Positions 47,698 to 56,962 of a stretch of 64,000 nt of DNA are shown here, in pieces (the first letter of the stretch is position 1; every line of letters begins with the position of its first letter). This stretch comes from Chromohalobacter sarecensis (GTDB taxonomy: Bacteria > Pseudomonadota > Gammaproteobacteria > Pseudomonadales > Halomonadaceae), in the NCBI RefSeq assembly GCF_023061135.1, contig NZ_JAKGAN010000005.1, positions 62,001 to 126,000 on the forward strand, in the 5' to 3' direction. The notes beneath the pieces are model-generated. The model saw only the letters and a list, made by a program, of their open reading frames with translations, searched no databases and had not been told where the DNA came from. The translations under genes and the position numbers were made by a program.

Positions 47698-48594
47698 TCA
47701 TGCTGGCGCTGCTTTGTTCAGGCCGACCGTTGAGCGGGCCTGAATGTGGGCTTGCAGGCTCAATGCGAGCTGACGCGTCGCTTCTTTGGGGCGCCCCGGG
47801 CTGCGATGCAGAGCGATTTCGGTCATGGGCAGCTCGGGGAGGCCTTCGGCGCTGTCGATGATGCGCAGGTCTGAGCTCAGCATGGAGGGCGTGAGCACCG
47901 TGATCGCCAGGCCCGCGCGCACCGCCGCCGTGAGGCCGGACAGACTGGCGCTGGTATACGCGATCCGCCAGGGAAGGCCCACGGCGTCGAGTGCCGCCAG
48001 CGCGCGCTCCCTGAAGATGCAGACCCCGTCCTTGGAAACCGCCAGCGGCAGTGGCGAGCGGCGTTGGGTATCATGTCCGGGCGCGCCGGCCCATACCGTA
48101 GGCTCTCGGCACAACACCTCCCCGCCGGGGCTCTTGGGCTGACGGGTGGTGATCGCCAGGTCCAGGCCGCCTGCGCGAACGCTTTCCACCAGGTCCACGC
48201 TAAGCCCGCAGTCTACTTGAAATTCGACCCCCGGATACTGGGACTCGAACTCGGAAAGCGCCTCGGGTAGATAGATCACGTAATCGTCGGGAATGCCTAG
48301 TCGCACCACGCCATCCAGCCGTTGATCGTTGACGTCCTGCCAGGCGAGCGCGTTTTGGCGCAGCATCTGCCGCGCGTGAGAGAGCAAGCGCTCCCCGGCC
48401 GGCGTAGGGATCGGCGTTTTTCGCCCGCGCTGCAGCAAGGGCTGACCGAAGGTTTCCTCCAGGCGCTTCATGTGCGCACTGATCGTCGATTGCGCCAGAT
48501 GCAAGGTATCTCCCGCCGCCGTAAACCCGCCTCTATCCACCACGGTGACGAAGGTCTGGAGCACTACCAGATCCAAGGGACGAATATGAGTCAT
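47698..48594 (-). CDS. LysR-family transcriptional regulator
   Basis: 298 residues. N-terminal helix-turn-helix (LVVLQTFVTVVDRGGFTAAGDTLHLAQSTISAHMKRLE region, about 8-62) and effector domain to about 290. It is divergent from a DMT exporter gene across about 120 bases, so it probably regulates that exporter. Sequence style matches LysR proteins that control amino acid exporters (ArgP-unlike, LrhA-like opening MTHIRPLDLVVLQTF). Confidence 0.86.
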   Translation of the reverse strand: MTHIRPLDLVVLQTFVTVVDRGGFTAAGDTLHLAQSTISAHMKRLEETFGQPLLQRGRKTPIPTPAGERLLSHARQMLRQNALAWQDVNDQRLDGVVRLGIPDDYVIYLPEALSEFESQYPGVEFQVDCGLSVDLVESVRAGGLDLAITTRQPKSPGGEVLCREPTVWAGAPGHDTQRRSPLPLAVSKDGVCIFRERALAALDAVGLPWRIAYTSASLSGLTAAVRAGLAITVLTPSMLSSDLRIIDSAEGLPELPMTEIALHRSPGRPKEATRQLALSLQAHIQARSTVGLNKAAPA

Positions 48595-48715
48595 ACAACA
48601 CCATCACGAATCATGATCGAAATATCGGAAGTCTTCGTTTCCATGATAATTCATCCGGCACCAGACTGCTCGCGACACATACTTAATGCCTATTTGTTAC
48701 GCACAGGAGCGGGTC

Positions 48716-49594
48716 ATGGCCAACACACGTACATCAGCCGGGTTATTGGCAGGACTCTTGACGGTAACGCTCTGGGCGAGTCTCCCGGTATTGCGCGATT
48801 TGATCAATCTACCGCCGATGTTGACGGCCGCAGTCGCCATGGGCGCGGCGGCGCTAATGGCACAAGGCGTCGGGCAGCGAGGCGGCTCGGCAAGCGGGAC
48901 GTCGTCGTATCGTGACTGGAAGTTCTGGCTGATGGGAATCGGTGGCCTGACGGGCGCGCTGTATTTCTACTTCTCGGCGCTGGGGAAGGGCGATCCGGCG
49001 AAGATCACTCTCGTGACCTATCTTTGGCCATTGGGTTTCATGCTCGTCGCGGACGTACTGGCGGGGCGTGGACTCAGGGTGCGTACCTTGCTGGGGTCGG
49101 CCGTAGCGTTTTCGGGACTAGTGCCGCTGGTGCTCTCGAACGGCCAGGGTGAAACGACCTCGACGCTCGGCTATGTGGAAGGTATTGCTTCAGGTATCTC
49201 CTGGATCATGTTTTCCCTTTATCTGCGAGGGCGCGCCGCATTGTCCTGGATCGAATACAAATACTTGTTTGCCGGCGCCGCCGTTGCCTCCTGGGGGCTG
49301 CATTGCCTATTCGAAGTCACCCCCGAACACACGACCGCCATGGACTGGGCGGTAGCGGCGCTCATCGGTGTCGGCCCTTATGGGCTGGCCTTTATTACCT
49401 GGGGCTACGCCTTGCTACGCAGTTCCTCCACGTTGCTGGGCGTGCTGACCTATTTCGTGCCCATTATATCTTCCTTGTTTCTGATCCTGGTGGGACGCGC
49501 CGCCTTTAGCGTACCGCTAATGATTGCCTTTATCGGCGTGCTGGGAAGCGCGGCCATTACACAGATGACAAGTCGTAGAGAAGAGGTGGCCTAG
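48716..49594 (+). CDS. DMT-superfamily exporter (YddG/EamA type)
   Basis: 292 residues from ATG 48716 (CAGGAG site). Ten helices in two EamA repeats. The segments KITLVTYLWPLGFMLVADVLAGR and LLGVLTYFVPIISSLFLILVGR are typical of the YddG-like group, known for export of aromatic amino acids and related compounds. It is divergent from a LysR gene. The substrate is inferred from the family only. Confidence 0.86.
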   Translation: MANTRTSAGLLAGLLTVTLWASLPVLRDLINLPPMLTAAVAMGAAALMAQGVGQRGGSASGTSSYRDWKFWLMGIGGLTGALYFYFSALGKGDPAKITLVTYLWPLGFMLVADVLAGRGLRVRTLLGSAVAFSGLVPLVLSNGQGETTSTLGYVEGIASGISWIMFSLYLRGRAALSWIEYKYLFAGAAVASWGLHCLFEVTPEHTTAMDWAVAALIGVGPYGLAFITWGYALLRSSSTLLGVLTYFVPIISSLFLILVGRAAFSVPLMIAFIGVLGSAAITQMTSRREEVA

Positions 49595-49611
49595 CGGGAT
49601 GGCCAAACGAA

Positions 49612-49634
49612 GCCGCCCTTTCATGAAGGGCGGC
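49612..49634. terminator. Hairpin terminator between DMT exporter and zinT
   Basis: 9-bp stem GCCGCCCTT / AAGGGCGGC (49612-49634), 5-base loop. On the minus strand TTCGTTT follows, so it can end zinT; it also lies downstream of the exporter gene. Confidence 0.6.
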
Positions 49635-49660
49635 GTTGCATGCGTTGTTGGGTGTCAGCG

Positions 49661-50365
49661 TCAATGCGCCAGCATTTCCTGGGCAATAGCATCGCCATCC
49701 AGGTCCGACGGGTAGTACGTCGGCCAGTTCGTGACTTCATCCAGCAGAGCGGCGCGATCATCGCCCCAGTAAAGATGATAGTGGCTGGCATCGGTGGGGT
49801 AGATGGCATGATCGCTGAACTGGATGTAGCGAGGCGCATCCGCGTTGCCGCCGTCGCGCTCGAAGATATAGCGCACGCCGCGATTGCCGGCCTCGTACGT
49901 GAGGATTTCATAACCGTCGTAGGTGTATTCTCCGGTGCGCTTGTTGCCATCTGCGTAGAATGAGACCTGGTCACCCTCGATCACGATGCGATCGACATCC
50001 GTGCGATAACCGGTCGTGTAGTACTGCTTATAGTCGGCAGCCGTCTTGTCATCGCTATGCGCGGCCTTGTGGGCGAATACTTCATCGAGCGTGCCGTCCT
50101 CGAGGTAGGGATACACTGACTGCCAGTCACCTTCCCAATCCGATAACGCGCGATCCTCTACCTGGCTGTCATCGAAGTAGCCGGCGTAAATATCACTGTC
50201 ATGATCATGGGAGTGGTCATGCGCATGATCGTGGCTATGGCCGTGTTCGTGCGCGTGGTCATGCTCATGGTGGTCGTGGGCGTCCTGCTGGGCGACGGCA
50301 AGCGGAACGCTCGCCAGCGATAGCAGGCCTAGTGCGAGGGCGGCATGGGCTGAAGAGTGACGCAT
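49661..50365 (-). CDS. zinT: Periplasmic zinc-binding protein ZinT with His-rich segment
   Basis: 234 residues from ATG 50365; the open extension upstream crosses the Zur box and is not used. A signal peptide ends near residue 25 (PLAVAQ), followed by a His-rich stretch (about 30-55, repeated His-Asp and His-Glu pairs). The ZinT domain then starts at about residue 60 (YAGYFDDSQVEDRALSDWEGDWQSV, read to 85). It binds zinc in the periplasm and hands it to ZnuA. A Zur-like palindrome sits 46 bases upstream. The His-rich insert is longer than in E. coli ZinT. Confidence 0.93.
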   Translation of the reverse strand: MRHSSAHAALALGLLSLASVPLAVAQQDAHDHHEHDHAHEHGHSHDHAHDHSHDHDSDIYAGYFDDSQVEDRALSDWEGDWQSVYPYLEDGTLDEVFAHKAAHSDDKTAADYKQYYTTGYRTDVDRIVIEGDQVSFYADGNKRTGEYTYDGYEILTYEAGNRGVRYIFERDGGNADAPRYIQFSDHAIYPTDASHYHLYWGDDRAALLDEVTNWPTYYPSDLDGDAIAQEMLAH

Positions 50366-50410
50366 GATGATCTCCTGGCGTGAATCAATGAGGCGAGTGT
50401 AAATCGTTTT

Positions 50411-50426
50411 GTATGTTATAACATAC
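50411..50426. promoter_or_regulatory. Zur box upstream of zinT
   Basis: GTATGTTATAACATAC is a perfect 16-base palindrome, 46 bases upstream of the zinT start. It matches the gammaproteobacterial Zur operator core (TGTTATAACA) found in zinc-uptake promoters. Confidence 0.85.
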
Positions 50427-50476
50427 CTAAAAATGATGCTGCATAGGGTAGCTCGATGCAAATGACCGCTATCCCA

Positions 50477-51454
50477 TCAGTCATCCTGGGTGCACTGCGA
50501 GACGGCATCGGCAAGCTGGTGCAGCAACTGCGAGTAAAGCTCGCTCCCCAGCGTGAGGTCGGTGCCGAGCGGGTCGATGACGATGGAAGTATTCACCCCG
50601 GTATCGCCGAATACGCTTTTCACCAGTTCCGGATTGTATTGAGGCTCGCTGAACACGCAGTCGATGTCGTGCTTCTCGACGAGGGTGTGGAGTGCCTGGA
50701 TACGAGACGGGCTGGGTTTGCGTGCATCCCCGAGTGAAATCGCCCCCGCTGCCGCCACATCGAAACGGTTCTCGAAATACTGATAGGCATCGTGAAAGAC
50801 GATGAAATCGGCATCGTGAGCGTTGGCGAGCTGCTGTTGCAGCGCTTTTGTCAGTGTTGCCAGCTCATCTTCACCGAGGCGTGCGTTTTCCTGATAAGTG
50901 GACGCATGTGCCGGATCGAGCTGGGCCAAGGAGTCGGCAATGATACCTAGCCAGGCCTGTGCATTTTCGGGATCGAGCCAGGCATGGGGATTCAACCCGT
51001 CGTGAGCGTGATCATGCTGATGCTGATGGTCGTGGTCGTGGTCGTGGTCGTGGCTATGCCCATGATCGTGGTCGGCATGATCGTGATGATGCGCTTCGAA
51101 GGTGGCCCCCTGGCGGTATTCGAGTGTCTGCGTTTCGGGCAAGTCCATCAGTTCGACGCTGAGGGCGTCGTCACCCAGGGTATCCAGCGAATGCGTCAGC
51201 CAAGGGGTCAGGTCTTCGCCGATCCAAAAGACGGCATCGGCGTTCTCGAGCGCTTCGGCTTCCGAGGGGCGCATGGCATAGCGATGAGGGGATGCACCCT
51301 GCTGGATCAGTAGGTGCGGGGAGCCTAGATCTCCCATCACACGATCGACCAGCGAATAGACCGGGGGGATATCCACGGCAACGGAAGGGACAGCGGCGTA
51401 GGCGGCAGCCGGCGACATGAGTAGTGCGGCCAGGTAGGGGCTGAAACGATGCAT
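50477..51454 (-). CDS. znuA: Zinc ABC transporter substrate-binding protein ZnuA
   Basis: 325 residues from ATG 51454 (TGGAGA site). Signal peptide to about residue 20 (AAAYA), then a cluster A-I/TroA fold. The metal ligands are in GASPHRYAMRPSEA, LNPHAWLDPENA and VFHDAYQYFENRF. Between the first and second lies the His-rich loop (repeats of His-Asp and His-Gln, about residues 128-150) that typifies ZnuA. It delivers Zn(II) to ZnuB. Divergent from znuCB; a Zur box lies between the two. Confidence 0.95.
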   Translation of the reverse strand: MHRFSPYLAALLMSPAAAYAAVPSVAVDIPPVYSLVDRVMGDLGSPHLLIQQGASPHRYAMRPSEAEALENADAVFWIGEDLTPWLTHSLDTLGDDALSVELMDLPETQTLEYRQGATFEAHHHDHADHDHGHSHDHDHDHDHQHQHDHAHDGLNPHAWLDPENAQAWLGIIADSLAQLDPAHASTYQENARLGEDELATLTKALQQQLANAHDADFIVFHDAYQYFENRFDVAAAGAISLGDARKPSPSRIQALHTLVEKHDIDCVFSEPQYNPELVKSVFGDTGVNTSIVIDPLGTDLTLGSELYSQLLHQLADAVSQCTQDD

Positions 51455-51502
51455 CGGACGGTTCTCCAGGCGTGTGTGAGCGAGTATTGAACACCAATAT
51501 GT

Positions 51503-51516
51503 TATGTTATAACATA
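51503..51516. promoter_or_regulatory. Zur box in the znuA-znuC intergenic region
   Basis: TATGTTATAACATA, a perfect 14-base palindrome sharing the core of the zinT box, 49 bases upstream of znuA and about 84 bases upstream of znuC. A further half-site (ATATGTTAT) overlaps on its left. Confidence 0.85.
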
Positions 51517-51600
51517 TTTTATAGTGCAAGGAGCAACCCTTCCTTTTCATCCGTGAGGTCATCCCTTCGTGGAGCAGCGACTTATGTATCCGGATTCCCC

Positions 51601-52323
51601 ATGAGACTACTGTCGATAGCTGAACTGGATCTCGCCCTCGGTGGTCATCTCGTGTTGGAAGATATCCACCTTGATCTCGAGCGGGGCGAAATCGTCACCA
51701 TCGTGGGACCCAACGGCTCGGGCAAGACGACCTTGCTGAAAAGCATTATCGGCGCCTTGGTGCCGCAACGCGGCTGTATCGACAAGTCGCCGGGCATGGT
51801 CATTGGCTATGTGCCGCAACGTTTACACCTCGATGCGACGTTGCCGATGACGGTATCGCGCTTGATGCGTCTTCCGCGGCGACGACCGAGGCATGAGATC
51901 GATACAGCGCTCGAACGTGCGGGCGTCACTCAGCAGGCCAGTAGCCAGATTAGCGACCTCTCGGGCGGGCAGTTTCAGCGCGTTCTGCTGGCGCGTGCGT
52001 TGCTTTCGTCTCCCGATCTATTGATTCTCGACGAGGCGACGCAGGGGCTCGATCAGCAGGGGATGGCCGACTTCTATCGCCAGATCGAACGGGTACGCCA
52101 AGAATTGGGATGCGCCGTCCTGATGGTCAGCCACGAACTGCATGTCGTGATGCGGGCCTCGGATCGCGTGGTGTGTCTGAACCGTTCCATCTGCTGTGCG
52201 GGAACGCCTGAGCGGGTCGCCGCCTCACCGGAATATCGCGCCATGTTCGGCCTCGATGACGAAGACGCCTTGGCGCTATACCGTCACCGCCATGCTCGTC
52301 CCTACTTGGAGATTGCCCCGTGA
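51601..52323 (+). CDS. znuC: Zinc ABC transporter ATP-binding protein ZnuC
   Basis: 240 residues. Walker A GPNGSGKT (36-43), signature LSGGQ (120-124; followed by FQRVLLARALL), Walker B LLILDEATQGLD, and a His-rich end (ALYRHRHARP). Length and the manganese/zinc/iron ATPase pattern (VPQRLHLDATLPMTV) match ZnuC. ATG 51601 lacks a good ribosome site; an upstream frame is open. The stop overlaps the GTG start of znuB by four bases. Confidence 0.94.
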   Translation: MRLLSIAELDLALGGHLVLEDIHLDLERGEIVTIVGPNGSGKTTLLKSIIGALVPQRGCIDKSPGMVIGYVPQRLHLDATLPMTVSRLMRLPRRRPRHEIDTALERAGVTQQASSQISDLSGGQFQRVLLARALLSSPDLLILDEATQGLDQQGMADFYRQIERVRQELGCAVLMVSHELHVVMRASDRVVCLNRSICCAGTPERVAASPEYRAMFGLDDEDALALYRHRHARPYLEIAP

Positions 52324-53153
52324 TACTCGATGACTTCCTGGTACGCGCCACCCTGGCCGGCGTGGGCGTTGCCTTGGCGGCCGCGCCGCTGGGTTGTTTG
52401 GTCGTGTGGCGGCGCATGGCCTTTTTCGGTGATGCGACCGCACATGCGGCTATCCTGGGCGTGGCGCTGGCTCTGTTGCTGTCGACGTCGATTTTCGCCG
52501 GCGTGCTGGTGGTGTCGTTGCTTATGGCGACGATCGTGTCGCTTCTGAGCGGCAAGGGGTATGCCATGGATACGCTATTGGGGGTCATGGCACATTCGTC
52601 GCTGGCGTTGGGCCTGGTGGCGGTCTCCTTCGTTTCCGGCGTACGCATCGATCTGATGGCCTACCTGTTCGGCGATATTCTTGCCGTCGGCAAGGCCGAT
52701 CTTGCCGTCATCTGGGGAGGCGCGGCCCTGGTCATGGCCTTGATGGGATGGCGCTGGTCGCGCCTGCTGACCGCAACACTCAATGCGGAGCTGGCGCATG
52801 CCAGTGGTATTGACCCGCAACGCGAACAGCTCATCCTTACGTTGTCGCTGGCCATCGTGGTGGCCGTTGCCTTGAAGGTCGTCGGCGTATTGCTGATCGC
52901 TGCCTTGTTGATCATTCCCGCAGCGGCGGCACGTACGCTTAGCCGCACGCCGGAAAGCATGGTGGTGGTCGCGGCGATGATCGGTGTGGCGGCTGCCGTC
53001 GGTGGTTTGCAAACGGCCTACTGGTTCGACACACCGACGGGGCCCACCATCGTGAGTCTTGCCGCCGCGCTGTTTGCCTTGGCGAGTGTGGTCGCGTATG
53101 TCTGGCGCACGGCGTTACGCATCATGGCAGCGCGCCCGGAGCGGTCCGCGTAA
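52320..53153 (+). CDS. znuB: Zinc ABC transporter permease ZnuB
   Basis: 277 residues, start GTG 52320 overlapping the znuC stop. About eight helices, ABC-3 family: GCLVVWRRMAFFGDATAHAAILGVAL is the conserved opening, LFGDILAVGKADL and LLIIPAAAARTL the later family motifs. Forms the inner-membrane channel for Zn(II). Co-transcribed with znuC. Confidence 0.95.
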   Translation: MILDDFLVRATLAGVGVALAAAPLGCLVVWRRMAFFGDATAHAAILGVALALLLSTSIFAGVLVVSLLMATIVSLLSGKGYAMDTLLGVMAHSSLALGLVAVSFVSGVRIDLMAYLFGDILAVGKADLAVIWGGAALVMALMGWRWSRLLTATLNAELAHASGIDPQREQLILTLSLAIVVAVALKVVGVLLIAALLIIPAAAARTLSRTPESMVVVAAMIGVAAAVGGLQTAYWFDTPTGPTIVSLAAALFALASVVAYVWRTALRIMAARPERSA

Positions 53154-53158
53154 AGACA

Positions 53159-53191
53159 TCGAATCCGCCATCCAGGCGATGGCGGATTCGA
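53159..53191. terminator. Bidirectional terminator hairpin between znuB and folE2
   Basis: 14-bp perfect stem (53159-53172 with 53178-53191), 5-base loop, at the convergent ends of the two genes. Confidence 0.6.
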
Positions 53192-53221
53192 AGCGTCGCG
53201 AGTCGTTGCAAGGCGCGATGC

Positions 53222-54130
53222 TCAGGCCGGTGTCCAATTCCATTCCGTGCGAGCGACCGCGTCATGGGCATGCAGACTTTCGGCATGCACGATGCGAGCC
53301 TTGAAGCCGCGGACGTTTGCGTGTCCGCGCAGGGCATGCTGCACGCGGCGTGCCGCATCCTCGCAGAACATCAAGTTCTGGCCGTTAGCCAGAGCGAAGG
53401 CCTGTTCGTCGACGCGCTTGACCGCCGTCTGCAAGGCCGTGCCCAGCGCATTCTCGACGTTATCGATCAGTGCCTCGATGGGGAGTGTATCGAGGCCGTC
53501 GACCAGACGTAGCGACAGGTGCGCCTGGCTGCGCTGGCTGTGCGGCGTGGCCAGAATACCTTGCTCGCTACCCAGCCATGCCTTGACGGCCGCGTGATGG
53601 ACGGGCATGTCGGTGAAATCCTCGTCGAAGGCCTGCTGGATCGACTGTTGCGCCAAGGCCGCCGAGCAGGGGCAGGTCGAAGAATAGCCGATCGTGATCT
53701 CGAGAGACGCCTGCATGCCGTATGCATCTTGGCGACAGCGCAGCGTAAAGGGGTACGCTTTCCAGCCCGCGCGTGGGCTGATTAATGCAGGGCGCTTGAT
53801 CAGGACGTCACCGCTCAGATCGAGAAACGCCGTGCTGGATAAGTCGTCATGGCTATCCAGGAAGCGCTGCAATACCGTGCTCACGCGCGATAGCGTTACC
53901 TCCTGGTGCTCCAGGGCATCCAATGCCAGATAGAGACGCGACATATGGATGCCACGCGCGTCGGCAGCATCCAGTGAAACCCCGGCCGACACGCTGGCAT
54001 TGAGAGGCTGGCCCGTTAGACGCACAGGCAAGGCAATATTCTCCATGCCGACCCATGCAAGCGTGCCATCCTGTGATGCCAAGCCGCTGGCCACATCGCT
54101 TAATTCAGACTCATTCATAGTAGATTGCAT
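53222..54130 (-). CDS. folE2: GTP cyclohydrolase FolE2 (type IB)
   Basis: 302 residues. Converts GTP to dihydroneopterin triphosphate for folate (and possibly queuosine) synthesis. The active-site cysteine is C153 in GYSSTCPCSA, with C155 next to it; SRVSTVLQRFLDSHDDL and the other FolE2 blocks are in order. FolE2 works with metals other than zinc and is the standard zinc-starvation backup for FolE. The gene starts 3 bases after the stop of the COG0523 GTPase gene, so the two form one operon under the upstream Zur box. Confidence 0.93.
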   Translation of the reverse strand: MQSTMNESELSDVASGLASQDGTLAWVGMENIALPVRLTGQPLNASVSAGVSLDAADARGIHMSRLYLALDALEHQEVTLSRVSTVLQRFLDSHDDLSSTAFLDLSGDVLIKRPALISPRAGWKAYPFTLRCRQDAYGMQASLEITIGYSSTCPCSAALAQQSIQQAFDEDFTDMPVHHAAVKAWLGSEQGILATPHSQRSQAHLSLRLVDGLDTLPIEALIDNVENALGTALQTAVKRVDEQAFALANGQNLMFCEDAARRVQHALRGHANVRGFKARIVHAESLHAHDAVARTEWNWTPA

Positions 54131-54133
54131 GTA

Positions 54134-55366
54134 TCAGTCCCAGGCTGGAAAAGGATCGGGCAATGTCTGCCAGTGCGCATTGCCGGCGAGCATTTCCTCT
54201 TCGCTCAACAAGCAGGCATCGAGCGCTTGACGCATTTGTGACTGATTCAGGCGTTGACCGATGAAGACCAATTCCTGGCGCATGTCGCCGAAGGGTTCCT
54301 GCCATTTATCCATGATCGCCTCCCGATACTCGGGGTCGTCGGGCCAGTGCGCTTTGGGTACGGCTTTCCAGAACATCCCCGCGAAACCGTAATGCGCGAT
54401 GCCGCCGGCCTGGCTCCACTGCCCAACGTATTGAGGCCGTGTGGCCAGCCAGAAGAAGCCCTTGGAGCGCAGCAGCGTGGCGTCGAAGCCATCGCCATGA
54501 ATTAGCTCGTAGAATTTCTGTGGATGAAAAGGACGCCGGGCATGGTAAGTGAAGCTCGAAATGCCGTATTCCTCGGTTTCCGGCACGTGTTCGCCGCGCA
54601 TTTCCTTCAACCATCCCGGTGCCTGCTGGGCGCGCTCGAAACTGAAACGTCCGGTATCCAGAACCTTGTCCAGCGGCACCTGGCCATGCGCCATGGGGAT
54701 CAAGTCGGCCTCGGGATTGAGCGAGCGCAGCACTGCCGTCAGCTCATTTAGCTGTTCGGTTTCGAGCAGATCCGTCTTGCTGATCAGCAAGACATCGCAG
54801 AACTCGACTTGGTCGACCAGCAGGTCGGCGACATTGCGTTCATCGTCTTCGCCGAGGCTTTCTCCGGCCTCGGACAACGACTGGGCCTCGTGATATTGGG
54901 AAAGGAAATTGGCGCCATCCACCACGGTGACCAGCGTATCCAGCCGGGCGACCTGAGAGAGGCTCTGGCCGCCTTCGTCCGTAAAGGTAAAGGTCTCAGC
55001 TACCGGCAATGGTTCGGAAATGCCCGTGGATTCGATCACCAGATGGTCGAAGCGTTCCTCGGCGGCTAGACGCCGCACCTCGACCAGCAAGTCCTCGCGC
55101 AAGGTGCAGCAGATGCAGCCATTGCTCATCTCGACGAGGCGCTCTTCGGCTCGGTTGAGCGTCACCGTGTCGTCGGGCGCCTGTTCTTCGGTGGCCGCGC
55201 CGCGGATCAGTGAGGCGTCGATATTGACCTCGCTCATATCGTTGACGATCACTGCCACGCGCCGTCCTTCACGGTTGGCGAGAATGTGGTTGAGCAATGT
55301 GGTCTTGCCGGCCCCTAGAAAGCCGGACAGTACGGTGACCGGGAGTGTTTTCTGCGATGACGCCAT
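54134..55366 (-). CDS. zigA: COG0523 GTPase, zinc-responsive (ZigA/YciC type)
   Basis: 410 residues from ATG 55366 (GAGGAGA site). G3E GTPase: Walker A GFLGAGKT (15-22), metal motif CICC (84-87), NKxD-like SKTD at about 205-210, and C-terminal CobW_C domain. Such proteins are Zur-regulated metallochaperones that move zinc to client enzymes during starvation. It is first in an operon with folE2. A Zur-like box lies 81 bases upstream. The symbol is by analogy with ZigA/YciC; clients are unknown. Confidence 0.9.
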   Translation of the reverse strand: MASSQKTLPVTVLSGFLGAGKTTLLNHILANREGRRVAVIVNDMSEVNIDASLIRGAATEEQAPDDTVTLNRAEERLVEMSNGCICCTLREDLLVEVRRLAAEERFDHLVIESTGISEPLPVAETFTFTDEGGQSLSQVARLDTLVTVVDGANFLSQYHEAQSLSEAGESLGEDDERNVADLLVDQVEFCDVLLISKTDLLETEQLNELTAVLRSLNPEADLIPMAHGQVPLDKVLDTGRFSFERAQQAPGWLKEMRGEHVPETEEYGISSFTYHARRPFHPQKFYELIHGDGFDATLLRSKGFFWLATRPQYVGQWSQAGGIAHYGFAGMFWKAVPKAHWPDDPEYREAIMDKWQEPFGDMRQELVFIGQRLNQSQMRQALDACLLSEEEMLAGNAHWQTLPDPFPAWD

Positions 55367-55446
55367 GATGTTTCTCCTCTTACCTAGTATGCGCAGCGCT
55401 GTGATGTACTCGACGCCCACTTATGACGTGGCGGCACTAAATAACA

Positions 55447-55461
55447 TGTTATATCATAACA
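55447..55461. promoter_or_regulatory. Zur-box-like palindrome between zigA and ampC
   Basis: TGTTATATCATAACA, one mismatch from the symmetrical TGTTATANTATAACA form of the Zur operator. A second overlapping palindrome ATAACATGTTAT (55441-55452) shares a half-site. It lies 81 bases from zigA and 124 bases from ampC and could influence both. Confidence 0.75.
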
Positions 55462-55585
55462 AATTGGTAATTACTGAGATAGCCATCATGGCGATGACGT
55501 GGCCTGAGCCCGTTCCAGCGGTCACTTTTTTGGCGCATGATACCGGTTCAGGGTTTTGGTTTATCGACACAAGAAGGGAAGCGTA

Positions 55586-56752
55586 ATGAAAGGATGCGTG
55601 CTGGGTGGGACGCTGGTGCTGCTGAGTGTGGGAAACGTGGCGCTGGCCCAGGAGGGCGCGATGGACGATCAAGCTCGCGAGGTGCTCGACCCCATCGTCG
55701 AATCCTTGATGGAGGCGCAACACATTCCCGGTATGGCGGTTGCCCTCGTCGGGCCGCAAGGCACGACGATCTCCCATTACGGTATCGCCGACCACGAGAC
55801 CGGCTCAGCGGTCGACGGCGCCACGCTGTTCGAGATCGGTTCGCTCAGCAAGACGTTCACCGCGACACTCGCCTCCCAGGCCTCCGTTCAGGGCAAGCTC
55901 GATCTCGATGCCCCGGTCAGCCGCTATCTGCCCGCGCTCGAGGGCAGCGCCTTCGATGAGATCAGCGGCCTCAACCTCGGCACCCACACCACCGGTGGGC
56001 TGCCGCTGTTCGTGCCGGATGAGGTGACCGACCGTGCATCGCTGATGAGCTGGTTCCGCCAGTGGCAGCCGCCGGAAACGATTGGCGACGTCCGCACCTA
56101 CTCCAATCTCGGTATCGGGCTACTCGGCGTGGAAACGGCGGCGAGTCTGGATAGCGAGTTCGTTCCCGCGATGCGTGCGCATGTGCTGGAGCCGCTGGGA
56201 TTGCAGCACACCTGGTACGATGTTCCCGACGATCATATGGCTGATTACGCCATGGGTGAGAACAAGGACGGCCAGCCGATGCGCGTGGCGCCGGGCGTGC
56301 TCGACGATGAAGCCTACGGCATCAAGACGACCGCCGGCGATATGGCCAGGCTGGTGCAGGCCAACCTGCATCTCGCGGAGATCGGCGCCGAGCTACAGCA
56401 GGCCATCGACGCTACTCGCCAGGGGTATTACCGAGTCGGCGACATGACGCAGGATCTGATCTGGGAGCAGTACCCACTCCCCGTCGCGCTCGATACGCTG
56501 CTGACCGGTAACGGCTATGACATGATCCTCGACCCCAACGCCGCCAAGGCGATCGAACCGCCGCAAGCGCCGCGTGACGATGTCTGGATCAACAAGACCG
56601 GCTCCACCAACGGCTTTGGCGGCTATGTCGTGATGCTGCCCGGCGAGCAGACGGGGCTGGTGATGCTGGCCAACAAGAACTATCCCAATGACGCTCGCGT
56701 TGAGGCGGCTTATCGCATCCTGTCCGGCCTTGGCGTGATCGACGTGCCGTAG
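55586..56752 (+). CDS. ampC: Class C beta-lactamase (AmpC)
   Basis: 388 residues from ATG 55586 (AAGGGA site). Signal peptide to about residue 21 (VALA). Active-site SLSK (86-89), YSN (172-174) and KTG (337-339) all present, with the AmpC-specific blocks [11 protein letters not shown] and [13 protein letters not shown]. Sequence runs in register with enterobacterial AmpC throughout, so this is a true class C enzyme and not a distant esterase. Acidic, as in halophile enzymes. No ampR gene is next to it; its divergent neighbour is the zinc GTPase. Confidence 0.93.
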   Translation: MKGCVLGGTLVLLSVGNVALAQEGAMDDQAREVLDPIVESLMEAQHIPGMAVALVGPQGTTISHYGIADHETGSAVDGATLFEIGSLSKTFTATLASQASVQGKLDLDAPVSRYLPALEGSAFDEISGLNLGTHTTGGLPLFVPDEVTDRASLMSWFRQWQPPETIGDVRTYSNLGIGLLGVETAASLDSEFVPAMRAHVLEPLGLQHTWYDVPDDHMADYAMGENKDGQPMRVAPGVLDDEAYGIKTTAGDMARLVQANLHLAEIGAELQQAIDATRQGYYRVGDMTQDLIWEQYPLPVALDTLLTGNGYDMILDPNAAKAIEPPQAPRDDVWINKTGSTNGFGGYVVMLPGEQTGLVMLANKNYPNDARVEAAYRILSGLGVIDVP

Positions 56753-56768
56753 TGGGGTGATGCGTGTC

Positions 56769-56880
56769 TTAGCCCGGCATCAACAGGCTCCACCACGCCA
56801 CACCCAGCAGTAGAAGGGCCAGCCCCCGGTTGAACCATTGCCACTGCCGCCTCGTACGAAATAGCCGGCCACGCCGCTGC
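56769..56880 (-). pseudogene. Duplicated 3' fragment of the lysE gene
   Basis: About 108 bases are nearly identical to 57497-57605, the 3' end of the intact lysE gene downstream (about 10 differences and one single-base gap). On the minus strand the fragment reads in frame as the last about 36 codons of a LysE protein, ending in MPG and a stop, without the extra SATP of the intact copy. The toxin-antitoxin pair lies exactly between the two copies. Confidence 0.8.
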
Positions 56881-56893
56881 TCCTCCGTGGAGC

Positions 56894-56918
56894 AGTTTGG
56901 CGTTGGCAATGCCAAACT
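56894..56918. promoter_or_regulatory. Inverted repeat upstream of the toxin-antitoxin operon
   Basis: Perfect 8-bp arms AGTTTGGC (56894-56901) and GCCAAACT (56911-56918), 9-base spacer, 45 bases before the antitoxin start. The position fits an autoregulatory operator. Confidence 0.5.
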
Positions 56919-56962
56919 AGGGAGAATTGTTTACACTTGAGGAAGTAAGAGGAGGAGCCCCT

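Noticed and set aside
50980-51110. Repeated His/Asp codons in znuA as a possible tandem repeat or CRISPR-like array
   Set aside because: It is the ordinary His-rich metal loop of ZnuA; the repeats are codon pairs within the reading frame, and zinT shows the same feature.
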